In this document: piece after piece, positions 46,551 through 56,012 of the stretch | How the letters are laid out: every line of letters starts with the position of its first letter | Position numbering within the stretch: the stretch's first letter is position 1 | NCBI RefSeq assembly: GCF_002101775.1 | Contig: NZ_LQPI01000042.1 | Location: forward strand, 161,608-225,607 | Source: Mycolicibacter nonchromogenicus | Lineage (GTDB): Bacteria; Actinomycetota; Actinomycetes; Mycobacteriales; Mycobacteriaceae | Length of the DNA stretch: 64,000 nucleotides | Direction: 5' to 3' | The notes under the pieces: model-generated | Seen by the model: only the letters and a program-made list of their open reading frames with translations | What the model was told of the DNA's origin: nothing | The model's database searches: none | Program-made: the position numbers and the translations under genes

Positions 46551-47540
46551 TCAGCCCGCTTGGCGCAGCGGCAGACCGGCAGCCTGGTAGATCGCGTCGA
46601 TGACGCTCATGTTCTCGATCGCGTCCTCGGGGGTGGTGCGCACCGCAACGCCGCGTAATACAGCGTCGGCGAACGCGTCGAGCTGGTAGGCATAGGACGC
46701 CCGGTGGGTGAAGCGCTCGACCCGCCTTCCATCGGGCGAGCTGACTCGCAGCCGGTGGAAGTATTGCGGCATCAGCGGGTTGAGCGCGCGCAGCTCGCCG
46801 CGCTCCCCGATCACCCGGGCGCTGATCTGCAGCAGGTTCGATGACCACAGCGAGCAACGGATGGTCCCGGTGTGCCCCGCGGGAAATCGCAGCTGCGCCG
46901 TCATCGCTCGGTCGACGAGCGGATCACGCAACTTCGCCTGCGCGGAAACCACTTCCGGGGTGGCCCCACCGAAGGTGCGGGCCATGTGCACGGCGTAGCA
47001 GCCGGCGTCCATCAGGGCCCCGCCGGCCAGCTCATACTGATAGCGGATGTCGGAGAAGCGGGGCAGCGGGAAGCTCAGCGCGGCGTGAACCTGTCGCAGC
47101 TCACCCAGTTCGCCTGAGGCGATGATCTCTTCGATGCGCGCCGTCATCGGGTGGTAGCGGTAGTGGAACGCCTCCATGACCACTCGGCCGCTGACCGCAG
47201 CCGCCGCGGCGACCTCCCGGGCCTCCTCGGCGTTGGCGGTGAACGGCTTCTCGCACAGCACATGTTTGCCGGCATCCAACGCGGCACGTGTCCACATACC
47301 GTGCAGGTGGTTCGGCAGCGGGTTGTAGATGGCGTCGACCTCGGGGTCTGCGAGCAGCGCGTCGTAGCTGTCGTGCACCCGGCCGATGCGATGTTTGGCG
47401 GCAAACGCACGAGCCCGGCCGATGTCGCGGGCTGCCACCGCACTCACCACGACCTCCGGATCGGCGGCGGCGGGCTTGAGCAGTGCGTCCGGGGTGATGC
47501 GCGCCGCTCCCAGCACACCGATACGCAGCACCGCCGTCAT
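46551..47540 (-). CDS. Gfo/Idh/MocA-family oxidoreductase
   Basis: The 329-residue protein begins LRIGVLGAARITPDALLKPA, an NAD(P)-binding Rossmann motif at residues 5-24. The conserved DAIYNPLPNHLHGMWTRAALDAGKHVLCEKPFTANAEEA block, with the EKP lysine, lies near residues 68-105, and the substrate-domain motif MEAFHYRYHPMTARI follows. Families of this type oxidise or reduce sugars and cyclic polyols. The start is ATG 47540, which overlaps the PIG-L deacetylase gene upstream by four bases, so the two are made together and may act on the same sugar. The substrate is unknown. Confidence 0.92.
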   Translation of the reverse strand: MTAVLRIGVLGAARITPDALLKPAAADPEVVVSAVAARDIGRARAFAAKHRIGRVHDSYDALLADPEVDAIYNPLPNHLHGMWTRAALDAGKHVLCEKPFTANAEEAREVAAAAAVSGRVVMEAFHYRYHPMTARIEEIIASGELGELRQVHAALSFPLPRFSDIRYQYELAGGALMDAGCYAVHMARTFGGATPEVVSAQAKLRDPLVDRAMTAQLRFPAGHTGTIRCSLWSSNLLQISARVIGERGELRALNPLMPQYFHRLRVSSPDGRRVERFTHRASYAYQLDAFADAVLRGVAVRTTPEDAIENMSVIDAIYQAAGLPLRQAG

Positions 47541-48232
47541 GCGACGGCACTCCGCAGCAGGCGGAAGCCGGCCACCCGCCGACCGCGGTGAGTTGCGGTC
47601 GTCATCTCGACGACCCTGCGCGCCTGCTCGTCGACCGGCGTGGCCGGGTCGAGAACCGACAGATATACCTCGTGGGCGGCCAGGGACCGCGTCGCGAGTT
47701 CGAGGTAGTCCTGCACATCTTCGACGTGGGTGGGACCCGGGCCACCCTGGAACAGCCAGCGCGGCGGATCCCCGCACATGTCCCAGGCATCGGTGACCGC
47801 GGCGGCGAATTCGATGTGGTCACGTTGGTTGGGCATGCCTGAGCCGAACTCCGCGCCGCCGTAGATCGCCACCACCACATCGGGTCGCACCTCGCCGATC
47901 ACCGCGGCAATCTTGGCGCGCAACTCCGGCGTGTTGGTGATGCTGCTGTCCGGGAAGCCCCAGAAGTCGACGTCAGCGACCCCCACGATGGCCGCCGCGC
48001 GCCGCTGCTCCTGCTCGCGCAGCGGTCCGGCCCGTTCCGGCTCCATGCCGGCGATGCCCGCTTCCCCGCTGCTGGCCAGGGCATAGCGGACGGTCTTGCC
48101 GGCGGCAGTCCATTTGGCCACCGCAGCGGCAATCCCGTATTCGGGATCGTCGGGGTGGGGCACCAACACCAGCAGCGACACCCAGTCCTGCGGGAAGGGC
48201 TGCGGCCCGGTGGACGCGTCAGGCTCAGCCAT
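47537..48232 (-). CDS. PIG-L (LmbE-like) family deacetylase
   Basis: The 231-residue protein starts with the zinc-binding signature LLVLVPHPDDPEYGIAAAVAKW (PHPDD near residues 25-29), and a later His in RDHIEFAAAVTDAW is the third ligand. PIG-L enzymes, such as mycothiol's MshB and Mca, remove acetyl groups from N-acetylglucosamine-type sugars. The sequence is shorter than MshB (about 300 residues) and lacks its obvious extra regions, so it is a different member. It is coupled to the Gfo/Idh/MocA gene by a four-base overlap, pointing to a shared amino-sugar or glycoside substrate. Confidence 0.9.
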   Translation of the reverse strand: MAEPDASTGPQPFPQDWVSLLVLVPHPDDPEYGIAAAVAKWTAAGKTVRYALASSGEAGIAGMEPERAGPLREQEQRRAAAIVGVADVDFWGFPDSSITNTPELRAKIAAVIGEVRPDVVVAIYGGAEFGSGMPNQRDHIEFAAAVTDAWDMCGDPPRWLFQGGPGPTHVEDVQDYLELATRSLAAHEVYLSVLDPATPVDEQARRVVEMTTATHRGRRVAGFRLLRSAVA

Positions 48233-48236
48233 GGAT

Positions 48237-50023
<1,787 letters not shown>

Positions 50024-50024
<1 letters not shown>

Positions 50025-51139
50025 TGCTGGGGCCACTCGACGAATTCCCGGTCCACCAACTGCCGCAGCCGATTGCCTGGCCGGGCTCCTCGGATCGCAA
50101 CTTCTACGACCGGTGCTACCTCAACGCCCATGACCGCACCGGCGACATCTTCCTGATCACCGGGTGCGGCTACTACCCCAACCTCGGCGTCAAGGATGCC
50201 TTTGTGCTGATACGCCGCGGCGACACCCAGACGGCGGTGCACCTCTCGGATGCCATCGACTCCGACCGGCTCAATCAGCGCGTCGGGGCCTACCGCATCG
50301 AGGTCACCGATCCGCTGCGGTCCTTGCGGTTGGTCATGGATGAGACCGAGGGCATCGCAGTCGACCTCCGCTGGGAGGGGCTGTTCGCCCCGGTGCAGGA
50401 GCAGCGGCACATCCTGCGGACCGGCAACCGGGTGACCCTGGACGCGCAGCGGTTCGCTCAGCTGGGTTCTTGGAGCGGCCAGATCGTGATCGACGGCGTG
50501 GAGATCGCCGTCGATCCCGCAGTCTGGATCGGTTCACGCGACCGTTCCTGGGGCATCCGTCCGGTCGGCGAACGCGAACCGGCGGGCCGGCCCGCCGACC
50601 CGCCGTTCGACGGCATGTGGTGGCTGTATCTGCCGATGGCGTTCGAGGATTTCGCGGTGGTGTTGATCATTCAGGAGGAGCCCGACGGTTTCCGTTCGCT
50701 CAACGACTGCACCCGTATCTGGCGTGACGGCCGTGTCGAACAGCTGGGCTGGCCACGGATCTCCACGCGCTATCGGTCCGGCACCCGCATCGCCACCGGA
50801 GCCACCATCGAGGCAACGCGCCCGGACGGCACCCCGGTGGTGCTCGAGGTGGAATCCAAACTGCCGGTGCCCATTCACGTCGGCGGCGGCTATGGCGGGG
50901 ACAGCGATTGGCTGCACGGTGAGTGGAAGGGTGAGAATTTCACCGAGCGCCGGACCTATGACATGACCGATCCGGGCATCCTCGGGCGCACCAGCTTCGG
51001 GATGATCGACCACGTGGGGCGGGCGGTGTGCCGCGACGGCGACGCCGCACCGGTCGAGGGTTGGGGACTCTACGAGCACGGCGTGCTGGGCCGCCATGAC
51101 CCGACGGGATTCCCCGACTGGGTCACCATGGCGCCCTAG
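50024..51139 (+). CDS. Lipocalin/AttH-like protein, unknown function
   Basis: The 371-residue protein starts at ATG 50024, within the stop of the kinase gene (TGATG). It is strand-rich with no signal peptide or membrane helix. Segments such as NFYDRCYLNAHDRTGDIFLITGCGYYPNLGVKDAFVLI and WIGSRDRSWGIRPVGER-type SRDRSWG are typical of the hydroxyneurosporene-synthase/AttH lipocalin-like group, often annotated DUF7064/7065 in actinobacteria. Its function is not known. Pairing with an APH-type kinase is a recurring arrangement that hints at a joint role in lipid or terpenoid metabolism. It ends four bases into the convergent oxidoreductase gene. Confidence 0.75.
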
Positions 51140-52134
51140 CTCAGTTCGCTGACGATCTGCCCCACGACCGCCGGGGCGATCGGCGCCGCCTGGTACACGC
51201 AGACGGTGTCGGCGATTCCCTCTACCCGGTCGCGGATGTGGGCGGCCACCTGCGCCGGTGTACCGCAGGCGACGATCGTATGCAGGATCTCGTCGGTGAT
51301 CCGGGCGCCCATCTGCGCCCATTGGCCCTGCTTGGACAGTGCGTTGAGTTCCGGCTGTAAATCCTGCCAACCGTGGGCGGCCAGCACCGGGACGTATGCC
51401 GGAGTCGACGCGTAGAAACCGAGCAGCTTCCGGGCGGCGGCTTCGGCGGACTCCCGCTCGGCAGCGGTGACGCCGGTGGCCACTATGACTTCTGGCACGA
51501 CAGTGAAATCCTCGGCGCGACGCCCACCTTGGGCAAGGCCGGCGCGCACCGCGGACATGGTGTGCTCATGCAGGAATCGCTTGGTGGAGAACGGCATCAC
51601 CAGCAAACCGTCGGCGTGCGCGGCTGCGGCACGGGTCAGCCGCGGGCCCAGCGCGCCCACGTAGATCGGTGGCGGTCCATACGGATTCGGTCCGGGGCTG
51701 AACGTCGGCGTCATCAGGGTGTGCCGGTAGTAGTCGCCGCGAAAATCCAAGCGAGCCCCGGTATTCCAGGATTCGAAAATCGCCCGCAACGCCGCGACGA
51801 GTTCGACCATGCGGTCCACCGGCCGGTCGAATTCGGCGCCGAACCGCTTCTCGATCTGGGCGCGCACCTGCGTACCCAGGCCCAATATGAAGCGCCCGCC
51901 GCTGAGCAGCTGGTGATCGTTGGCCTGGTGCGCCAAATGGATCGGGTTGCGTGGGAACGCGATCGCGACGTTGGTCATCAAGTCCAGGCCACCGACACCG
52001 GCGGCCAGTGTCAACGGTGCGAACACATCGTGCGGGCCTTCGAAGGTGAAGACTCCACTGACACCGGCGTCACGCAGCTCGCGTGCCTGATCGGCGACAC
52101 CCGTCAGCCCGCTGAGGGCAGCGAGGACTCTCAA
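51136..52134 (-). CDS. LLM-class F420-dependent oxidoreductase
   Basis: The 332-residue protein starts at TTG 52134 behind GGAGCTGCG; no ATG lies near the conserved N-terminus LRVLAALSGLTGVADQARELRDAGVSGVFTFE. It is a TIM-barrel luciferase-like protein of the TIGR03617 type: LTNVAIAFPRNPIHLAHQANDHQLLSGGRFILGLGTQ contains the barrel strands that bind F420, and YVGALGPRLTRAAAAHADGLLV follows. The family transfers hydride to or from the deazaflavin F420, common in mycobacteria. The substrate is unknown. The alpha/beta-hydrolase gene upstream on the same strand is 14 bases away and may be in the same transcript. Confidence 0.88.
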   Translation of the reverse strand: MRVLAALSGLTGVADQARELRDAGVSGVFTFEGPHDVFAPLTLAAGVGGLDLMTNVAIAFPRNPIHLAHQANDHQLLSGGRFILGLGTQVRAQIEKRFGAEFDRPVDRMVELVAALRAIFESWNTGARLDFRGDYYRHTLMTPTFSPGPNPYGPPPIYVGALGPRLTRAAAAHADGLLVMPFSTKRFLHEHTMSAVRAGLAQGGRRAEDFTVVPEVIVATGVTAAERESAEAAARKLLGFYASTPAYVPVLAAHGWQDLQPELNALSKQGQWAQMGARITDEILHTIVACGTPAQVAAHIRDRVEGIADTVCVYQAAPIAPAVVGQIVSELS

Positions 52135-52148
52135 CGCAGCTCCGGCCC

Positions 52149-53135
52149 CTACGAGGTGTAGGCGGACCCGACGGCCACGCCGCGGACGGAGCCGGCGGCC
52201 AGCTCCACCAGGGCGCGAAGCTCGCGGTTCACCACGCCCGGATGCTCCAGAATCGAGCAGTGGCCCCCGCTGACCTCGATGAACCGAGCCAGATTCGGCG
52301 CGGTGTCGGCGATCCGCTGGGACACCCGTATCGGCAACAACCGGTCGCGGGTGCTGCCGATGACCAGGGTGGGCACGGTCAGACCGTCGAGGTCGATGAA
52401 GGATCCGGGACCGAGCGAATCGGTAAGCACCCGCACCCAATGGCCGCGGCCGACCGCCGGAGTCTTGGCGAACAGGTCGCAGATCAACGCGTTGACCGAC
52501 GGGTCGGCCTCCGCACCGACGGCGAGCATGTGCACGAATCGCCGCATCGCGATGTGGGCCGGCCCCGCGATCGGGACGCTGCCGAACGTCTGCAGCGCTC
52601 GCCGCGCGGTCTGCTCGCGCAGCCGTTGGGCCGGCGCCGGCACCCGCAGCAGGTCGACCTCGGAAAGCAGGTTGCCCGAGGTGGTGTTGATCAGCGCGAC
52701 CGCATCGGCGCGCTGCTGCACCCGATGCCGGAAACGGTCCGACCAGGCGTTGATCGCGATGCCGCCCATCGAATGCCCGGCGATGACGGCCCGCTCGCCC
52801 GGGGCCAGGGTGGCCTCCAGCACCGAGTCCAGGTCCGATGCCAAGTGCGTCAGGCTGTATCCGCCCCGCTTGGGCACCCCGCTGCGGCCGTGACCACGGT
52901 GGTCGTAGGCGATCACCCGGTGATCGGCACTCAGGTCGGCAATCTGATGTCCCCACACCCGGATGGCGCAGGTGATCCCGTGTGCCAGCACGATCGGGTA
53001 GCCGTCAGGCGGCCCGAAGACCTGGGTGTGCAGCTTTGTTCCGTCCGCTGCCCGAACCTCCAGGGTGCGGGCCGGCGGTAACGCCGTGGGAAACGTGCCG
53101 ACATTTCGCCGTCGGCTGGACCGTTGAGCACTCAT
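52149..53135 (-). CDS. Alpha/beta-fold hydrolase
   Basis: The 328-residue protein shows IVLAHGITCAIRVWGHQI (oxyanion HG motif, about residue 50), YDHRGHGRSGVPKRGGYSL, the nucleophile elbow IAGHSMGGIAI (Ser near residue 120), an acid in GSTRDRLLP and the catalytic His in SGGHCSILEHPG near residue 294. The start ATG at 53135 is preceded by GAGGTGACG. It resembles esterases and haloperoxidase-like hydrolases. It is divergent from fadB4 across 98 bases and upstream of the F420-type oxidoreductase on the same strand. Its natural ester or C-C substrate is unknown. Confidence 0.9.
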   Translation of the reverse strand: MSAQRSSRRRNVGTFPTALPPARTLEVRAADGTKLHTQVFGPPDGYPIVLAHGITCAIRVWGHQIADLSADHRVIAYDHRGHGRSGVPKRGGYSLTHLASDLDSVLEATLAPGERAVIAGHSMGGIAINAWSDRFRHRVQQRADAVALINTTSGNLLSEVDLLRVPAPAQRLREQTARRALQTFGSVPIAGPAHIAMRRFVHMLAVGAEADPSVNALICDLFAKTPAVGRGHWVRVLTDSLGPGSFIDLDGLTVPTLVIGSTRDRLLPIRVSQRIADTAPNLARFIEVSGGHCSILEHPGVVNRELRALVELAAGSVRGVAVGSAYTS

Positions 53136-53233
53136 CGTCACCTCATCAAAAATGCGGCAACGCTGCCGCATCGCGAGCATACGCCTGTGTGGACTAGGTT
53201 TTCGGGAAAGCACTATTGACGGAGGGTTCGCCC

Positions 53234-54208
53234 ATGCGCGCGGTACAGATTTCCGAACTCAGCGGACCGGCGGCCGCCCAGGTCGTCGATCTCGACGAGC
53301 CGGCCGGCGAGGGACTGGTCGTCATCGACGTGCACGCCGCCGGGGTGGCGTTTCCCGACGTCTTGCAGTCCCGCGGGCTCTATCAGCACAAGCCGGAACC
53401 GCCCTTCGTGCCCGGCGGCGAGGCCGCTGGTGTGGTGCGCAGTGCCCCGGACGGCGCGCACGTGCGACCGGGTGACCGGGTGGCGGTATTGACCATGCTC
53501 AACGGCGGGATGGCGCAGGTGATCGCAGTGCCTGCCGGCCAGGTGTTCAAGCTGCCCGACACGGTGTCGTTCGAGGCCGGCGCCGGGCTGTTGTTCAACG
53601 ACCTGACGGTGCTGTTCGCATTGACCACGCGCGCCCATATGACCGAAGGCGCCACGGTGCTGGTGCACGGCGCCGCCGGCGGGATCGGTACCTCCACGCT
53701 GCGACTGGCCGGCCCGCTGGGGGCCTCACGGGTGATCGCGGTGGTCTCCACCGAGGCCAAGGCCGAAGTGGCCCGGAGGGCCGGGGCCACCGACACGGTG
53801 CTCGCCGACGGGTTCCGCGAGGCGGTGGCCCAGCTGACCGGCGGGCGCGGCGTGGACCTGGTGCTCGACCCGGTGGGTGGTGACCGTGTCACCGACTCGC
53901 TGCGCTCGCTGGCACCCGCCGGAAAGCTGTTGGTGGTGGGATTCACCGGTGGCGACATCCCGCAGGTGAAGGTGAACCGGCTGCTGCTCAACAACATCGA
54001 CGTGGTGGGCGTCGGCTGGGGGGCATGGGTGATGTCGCACCCCGGCGAGTTGGAGCACCAATGGGAGGTGTTGGAACCGCTGCTGGCATCCGGGAAGGTG
54101 GCCCCGCCGCAGCCGGATGTCTTCGACCTCGACTCCGCCGCTGATGCGTTGGCCGCATTGGAGAACCGCACCGCGGCGGGCAAGGTCGTGCTGCGGATGC
54201 GCGACTGA
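53234..54208 (+). CDS. fadB4: Zinc-type alcohol dehydrogenase-like quinone oxidoreductase (FadB4-like)
   Basis: The 324-residue protein starts at ATG 53234 eight bases after GGAGGG and has the MDR quinone-oxidoreductase layout. The catalytic N-domain includes PDVLQSRGLYQHKPEPPFVPGGEAAGVV, and the NADPH-binding motif is HGAAGGIGTSTLRLA near residue 146. Zinc ligands of true alcohol dehydrogenases are missing, as expected for the quinone-reductase group. Sequence and length fit FadB4 (Rv3141) of M. tuberculosis, where it follows fadE23; here the gene lies 31 kb away, on the other side of nuo. The name implies fatty-acid work, but the family is better described as NADPH:quinone or enone reductases. 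Confidence 0.88.
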   Translation: MRAVQISELSGPAAAQVVDLDEPAGEGLVVIDVHAAGVAFPDVLQSRGLYQHKPEPPFVPGGEAAGVVRSAPDGAHVRPGDRVAVLTMLNGGMAQVIAVPAGQVFKLPDTVSFEAGAGLLFNDLTVLFALTTRAHMTEGATVLVHGAAGGIGTSTLRLAGPLGASRVIAVVSTEAKAEVARRAGATDTVLADGFREAVAQLTGGRGVDLVLDPVGGDRVTDSLRSLAPAGKLLVVGFTGGDIPQVKVNRLLLNNIDVVGVGWGAWVMSHPGELEHQWEVLEPLLASGKVAPPQPDVFDLDSAADALAALENRTAAGKVVLRMRD

Positions 54209-54244
54209 AGAGGTCCCTGCGGCGCCGAAAACGAGAGGAATCCG

Positions 54245-55066
54245 ATGCCGGACCAGCGTTCGCCACACAGTGCCAGCGCCCTGCTGAACGCCGTCGAACA
54301 GTCGCCGAAAGCTGTCGCGGTACACGATAAGTCGGCCTGGGTCGGAATCTTCGCCGCAGACGGGCAGGTGAATGATCCCGTCGGGTCGACTCCGCATGTC
54401 GGAACGGCCGCCATCGGGCGGTTCTACGACACCTTCATCGCACCGAACGCCATCGCCTTTGATGTGCAGCACGACGTTGTCGCGGGAATGTCGGTGATAC
54501 GCGACCTCACGGTGCACACCACGATGTCCACGGGTGTCACCATGCACATCCCCATGCACCTGCGCTACGACCTGGTATCGCAGGGGCCGGACGGCTCGCT
54601 GAGGATCCAGAAGTTGTTCGCCCACTGGGAGCTGCAGAAGATGGTCGGGCAGTTACTGACCTCAGGTGGGCGTGGCCTGCTGGCCTCGGTGATTCTGGGC
54701 CCCCAACTGCTTCGTCATCAAGGGCTTTCTGGCTGCGCCGGTTTTCTGCGCGGACTCTCCGGCGTGGGCAAGCGGGGAAAGCGTCGGGTCGACGCCCTTG
54801 TCGGCGCGCTTGCGCACGGTGATGCGGAGGCGTTTTCGGAACATCTGGCCCCCGACGCCGCATTGAGCCTCGACGGTGTATCGCAGACGTCAGTTGCCGA
54901 ATTCGTCGCCACCGCTAAGCATCTGACGGTCGAAAAGTTGCTGGCCGCAGGGCATACCGTGACTGCGACGGTGCATCTGGACGGCAACAGGGGCGTGGGA
55001 CTGTTCGAGTTCTCGCAAGACGCCGCTGACCGGGGTTTGATTTCGGCTGTGCGGCTCTATATCTGA
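54245..55066 (+). CDS. Ketosteroid isomerase/NTF2-like protein, possibly two domains
   Basis: The 273-residue protein starts at ATG 54245 behind GAGAGGAATCC. The first 130 residues look like an NTF2/SnoaL fold: AVAVHDKSAWVGIFAADGQVNDPVGSTPHVGTAAIGRFYDTFIAP is the familiar helix, strand and cone entrance, and MHIPMHLRYDLVSQGPDGSLRIQKLFAHWE gives the long strands. The last 90 residues (VDALVGALAHGDAEAFSEHLAPDAALSLDGVS through GLFEFS) resemble a second, shorter NTF2 unit. A hydrophobic linker lies between. Such folds isomerise steroids or bind hydrophobic ligands. It follows fadB4 by 36 bases. Next to it is a steroid-5-alpha-reductase-like gene, which makes a sterol-type substrate attractive but unproven. 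Confidence 0.75.
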   Translation: MPDQRSPHSASALLNAVEQSPKAVAVHDKSAWVGIFAADGQVNDPVGSTPHVGTAAIGRFYDTFIAPNAIAFDVQHDVVAGMSVIRDLTVHTTMSTGVTMHIPMHLRYDLVSQGPDGSLRIQKLFAHWELQKMVGQLLTSGGRGLLASVILGPQLLRHQGLSGCAGFLRGLSGVGKRGKRRVDALVGALAHGDAEAFSEHLAPDAALSLDGVSQTSVAEFVATAKHLTVEKLLAAGHTVTATVHLDGNRGVGLFEFSQDAADRGLISAVRLYI

Positions 55067-55077
55067 GCCAGATCTCG

Positions 55078-55833
55078 CTACAGCACGCCCGGAATGAGCG
55101 CTTTGCGATCAGGCGGGTAGTCGGGGAACTTCTGTCGGTACCACTTGTGGGTGGCCATCGCCCGGGGCCCCAGGTTGGCGATGGAGAAGAGCAGGAAGAT
55201 CAGGCCCGGAACGGTCCAGGCCATGATCGCCCAGCCCGCCCACAAGACGAGCTCACCGAAATAGTTGCCTGACGACACCCAGCGATACACCCCGCCGTAA
55301 GGGATCCGGTATCCGCTGCTGCCATCGGCGCGCAGGCCGATCAGGATACGGTCCGCCTGGAAGTTGATTCCCCAGCCGATCAGCGCCACCGCGAGACCCA
55401 CCATGAAGCGGGGGTCGAGGAACCAACGCTCCTGCTGCAGGTGCGGCGCCAGGGCCACCGCATACCCGTTGGCGAACCCGTTGACAGCGTTGAAGATGAA
55501 ACCGAAGGCGATACCGGAGATGGGGAAACGCTTGCCGTCTCCCCTGCGGCTCAGCGGATAGATCAGGCCGCGGTAGAGGTAGTGGCACTGCCACAGTGCG
55601 TACAACACGATCGCCGGCGCCCCATGCTGATGCGCCACCAGCCAGAACGTGACGGTGAAAGCCCACCATTGGGGGCATTCGAACATCAGCCAGCTGATCT
55701 TTCCCGGCAGGGTGAAGCGGTCGTCCGGACTGGCGAACCGGCCATAGGGGTTGGTGAACCAGAAGCTGCTGGCGAAGGTGACCACAGTCAACACGACCAG
55801 GAAGACGACGGCGGCGTGATACAGACCGGCCAT
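55078..55833 (-). CDS. Steroid 5-alpha-reductase-like membrane enzyme
   Basis: The 251-residue protein has six or seven helices, from YHAAVVFLVVLTVVTFASSFWF to VPGLIFLLFSIANLGPRA. The C-terminal domain is the hallmark of the SRD5A family (PF02544): GGVYRWVSSGNYFGELVLWAGWAIMAW, NLGPRAMATHKWYRQKFPDYPPDRKALIP, where N, R, H, W, Y and the YP-RKALIP ending bind NADPH. The family reduces 3-oxo-delta-4 steroids or polyprenol-type enones. It starts at ATG 55833, with AGAGG upstream, and is divergent from the Baeyer-Villiger monooxygenase gene over a gap with operator-like repeats. A steroid or isoprenoid substrate is likely. Length is normal for the family. Confidence 0.88.
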   Translation of the reverse strand: MAGLYHAAVVFLVVLTVVTFASSFWFTNPYGRFASPDDRFTLPGKISWLMFECPQWWAFTVTFWLVAHQHGAPAIVLYALWQCHYLYRGLIYPLSRRGDGKRFPISGIAFGFIFNAVNGFANGYAVALAPHLQQERWFLDPRFMVGLAVALIGWGINFQADRILIGLRADGSSGYRIPYGGVYRWVSSGNYFGELVLWAGWAIMAWTVPGLIFLLFSIANLGPRAMATHKWYRQKFPDYPPDRKALIPGVL

Positions 55834-55951
55834 GGCGGAAACCTCTCATCGGGGATGCCAGGCAGTAGTAGCACATGCGTCCGGCGCCGTCCCTGCGCTT
55901 GTCGATGCGCGTCGATGCCTTGAGCCGGGACACGTCGCATCTGGCAAGATA

Positions 55952-55984
55952 ACACTCTGTCTGGTCACTAGACACTCTGTACAG
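55952..55984 (+). promoter_or_regulatory. Operator-like repeats between reductase and monooxygenase genes
   Basis: Two direct copies of ACACTCTGT (55952-55960 and 55972-55980) are 20 bases apart. Between and around them TGTCTGGTCACTAGACA (55958-55974) is an imperfect palindrome matching its complement at 14 of 17 positions, and CTGTACAG (55977-55984) is a perfect eight-base palindrome. The cluster ends 28 bases before the monooxygenase start, so it likely binds the TetR regulator encoded downstream (57836-58450). Confidence 0.55.
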
Positions 55985-56012
55985 TGAAATCTTCCCGAGG
56001 CGAGGAAACGCA

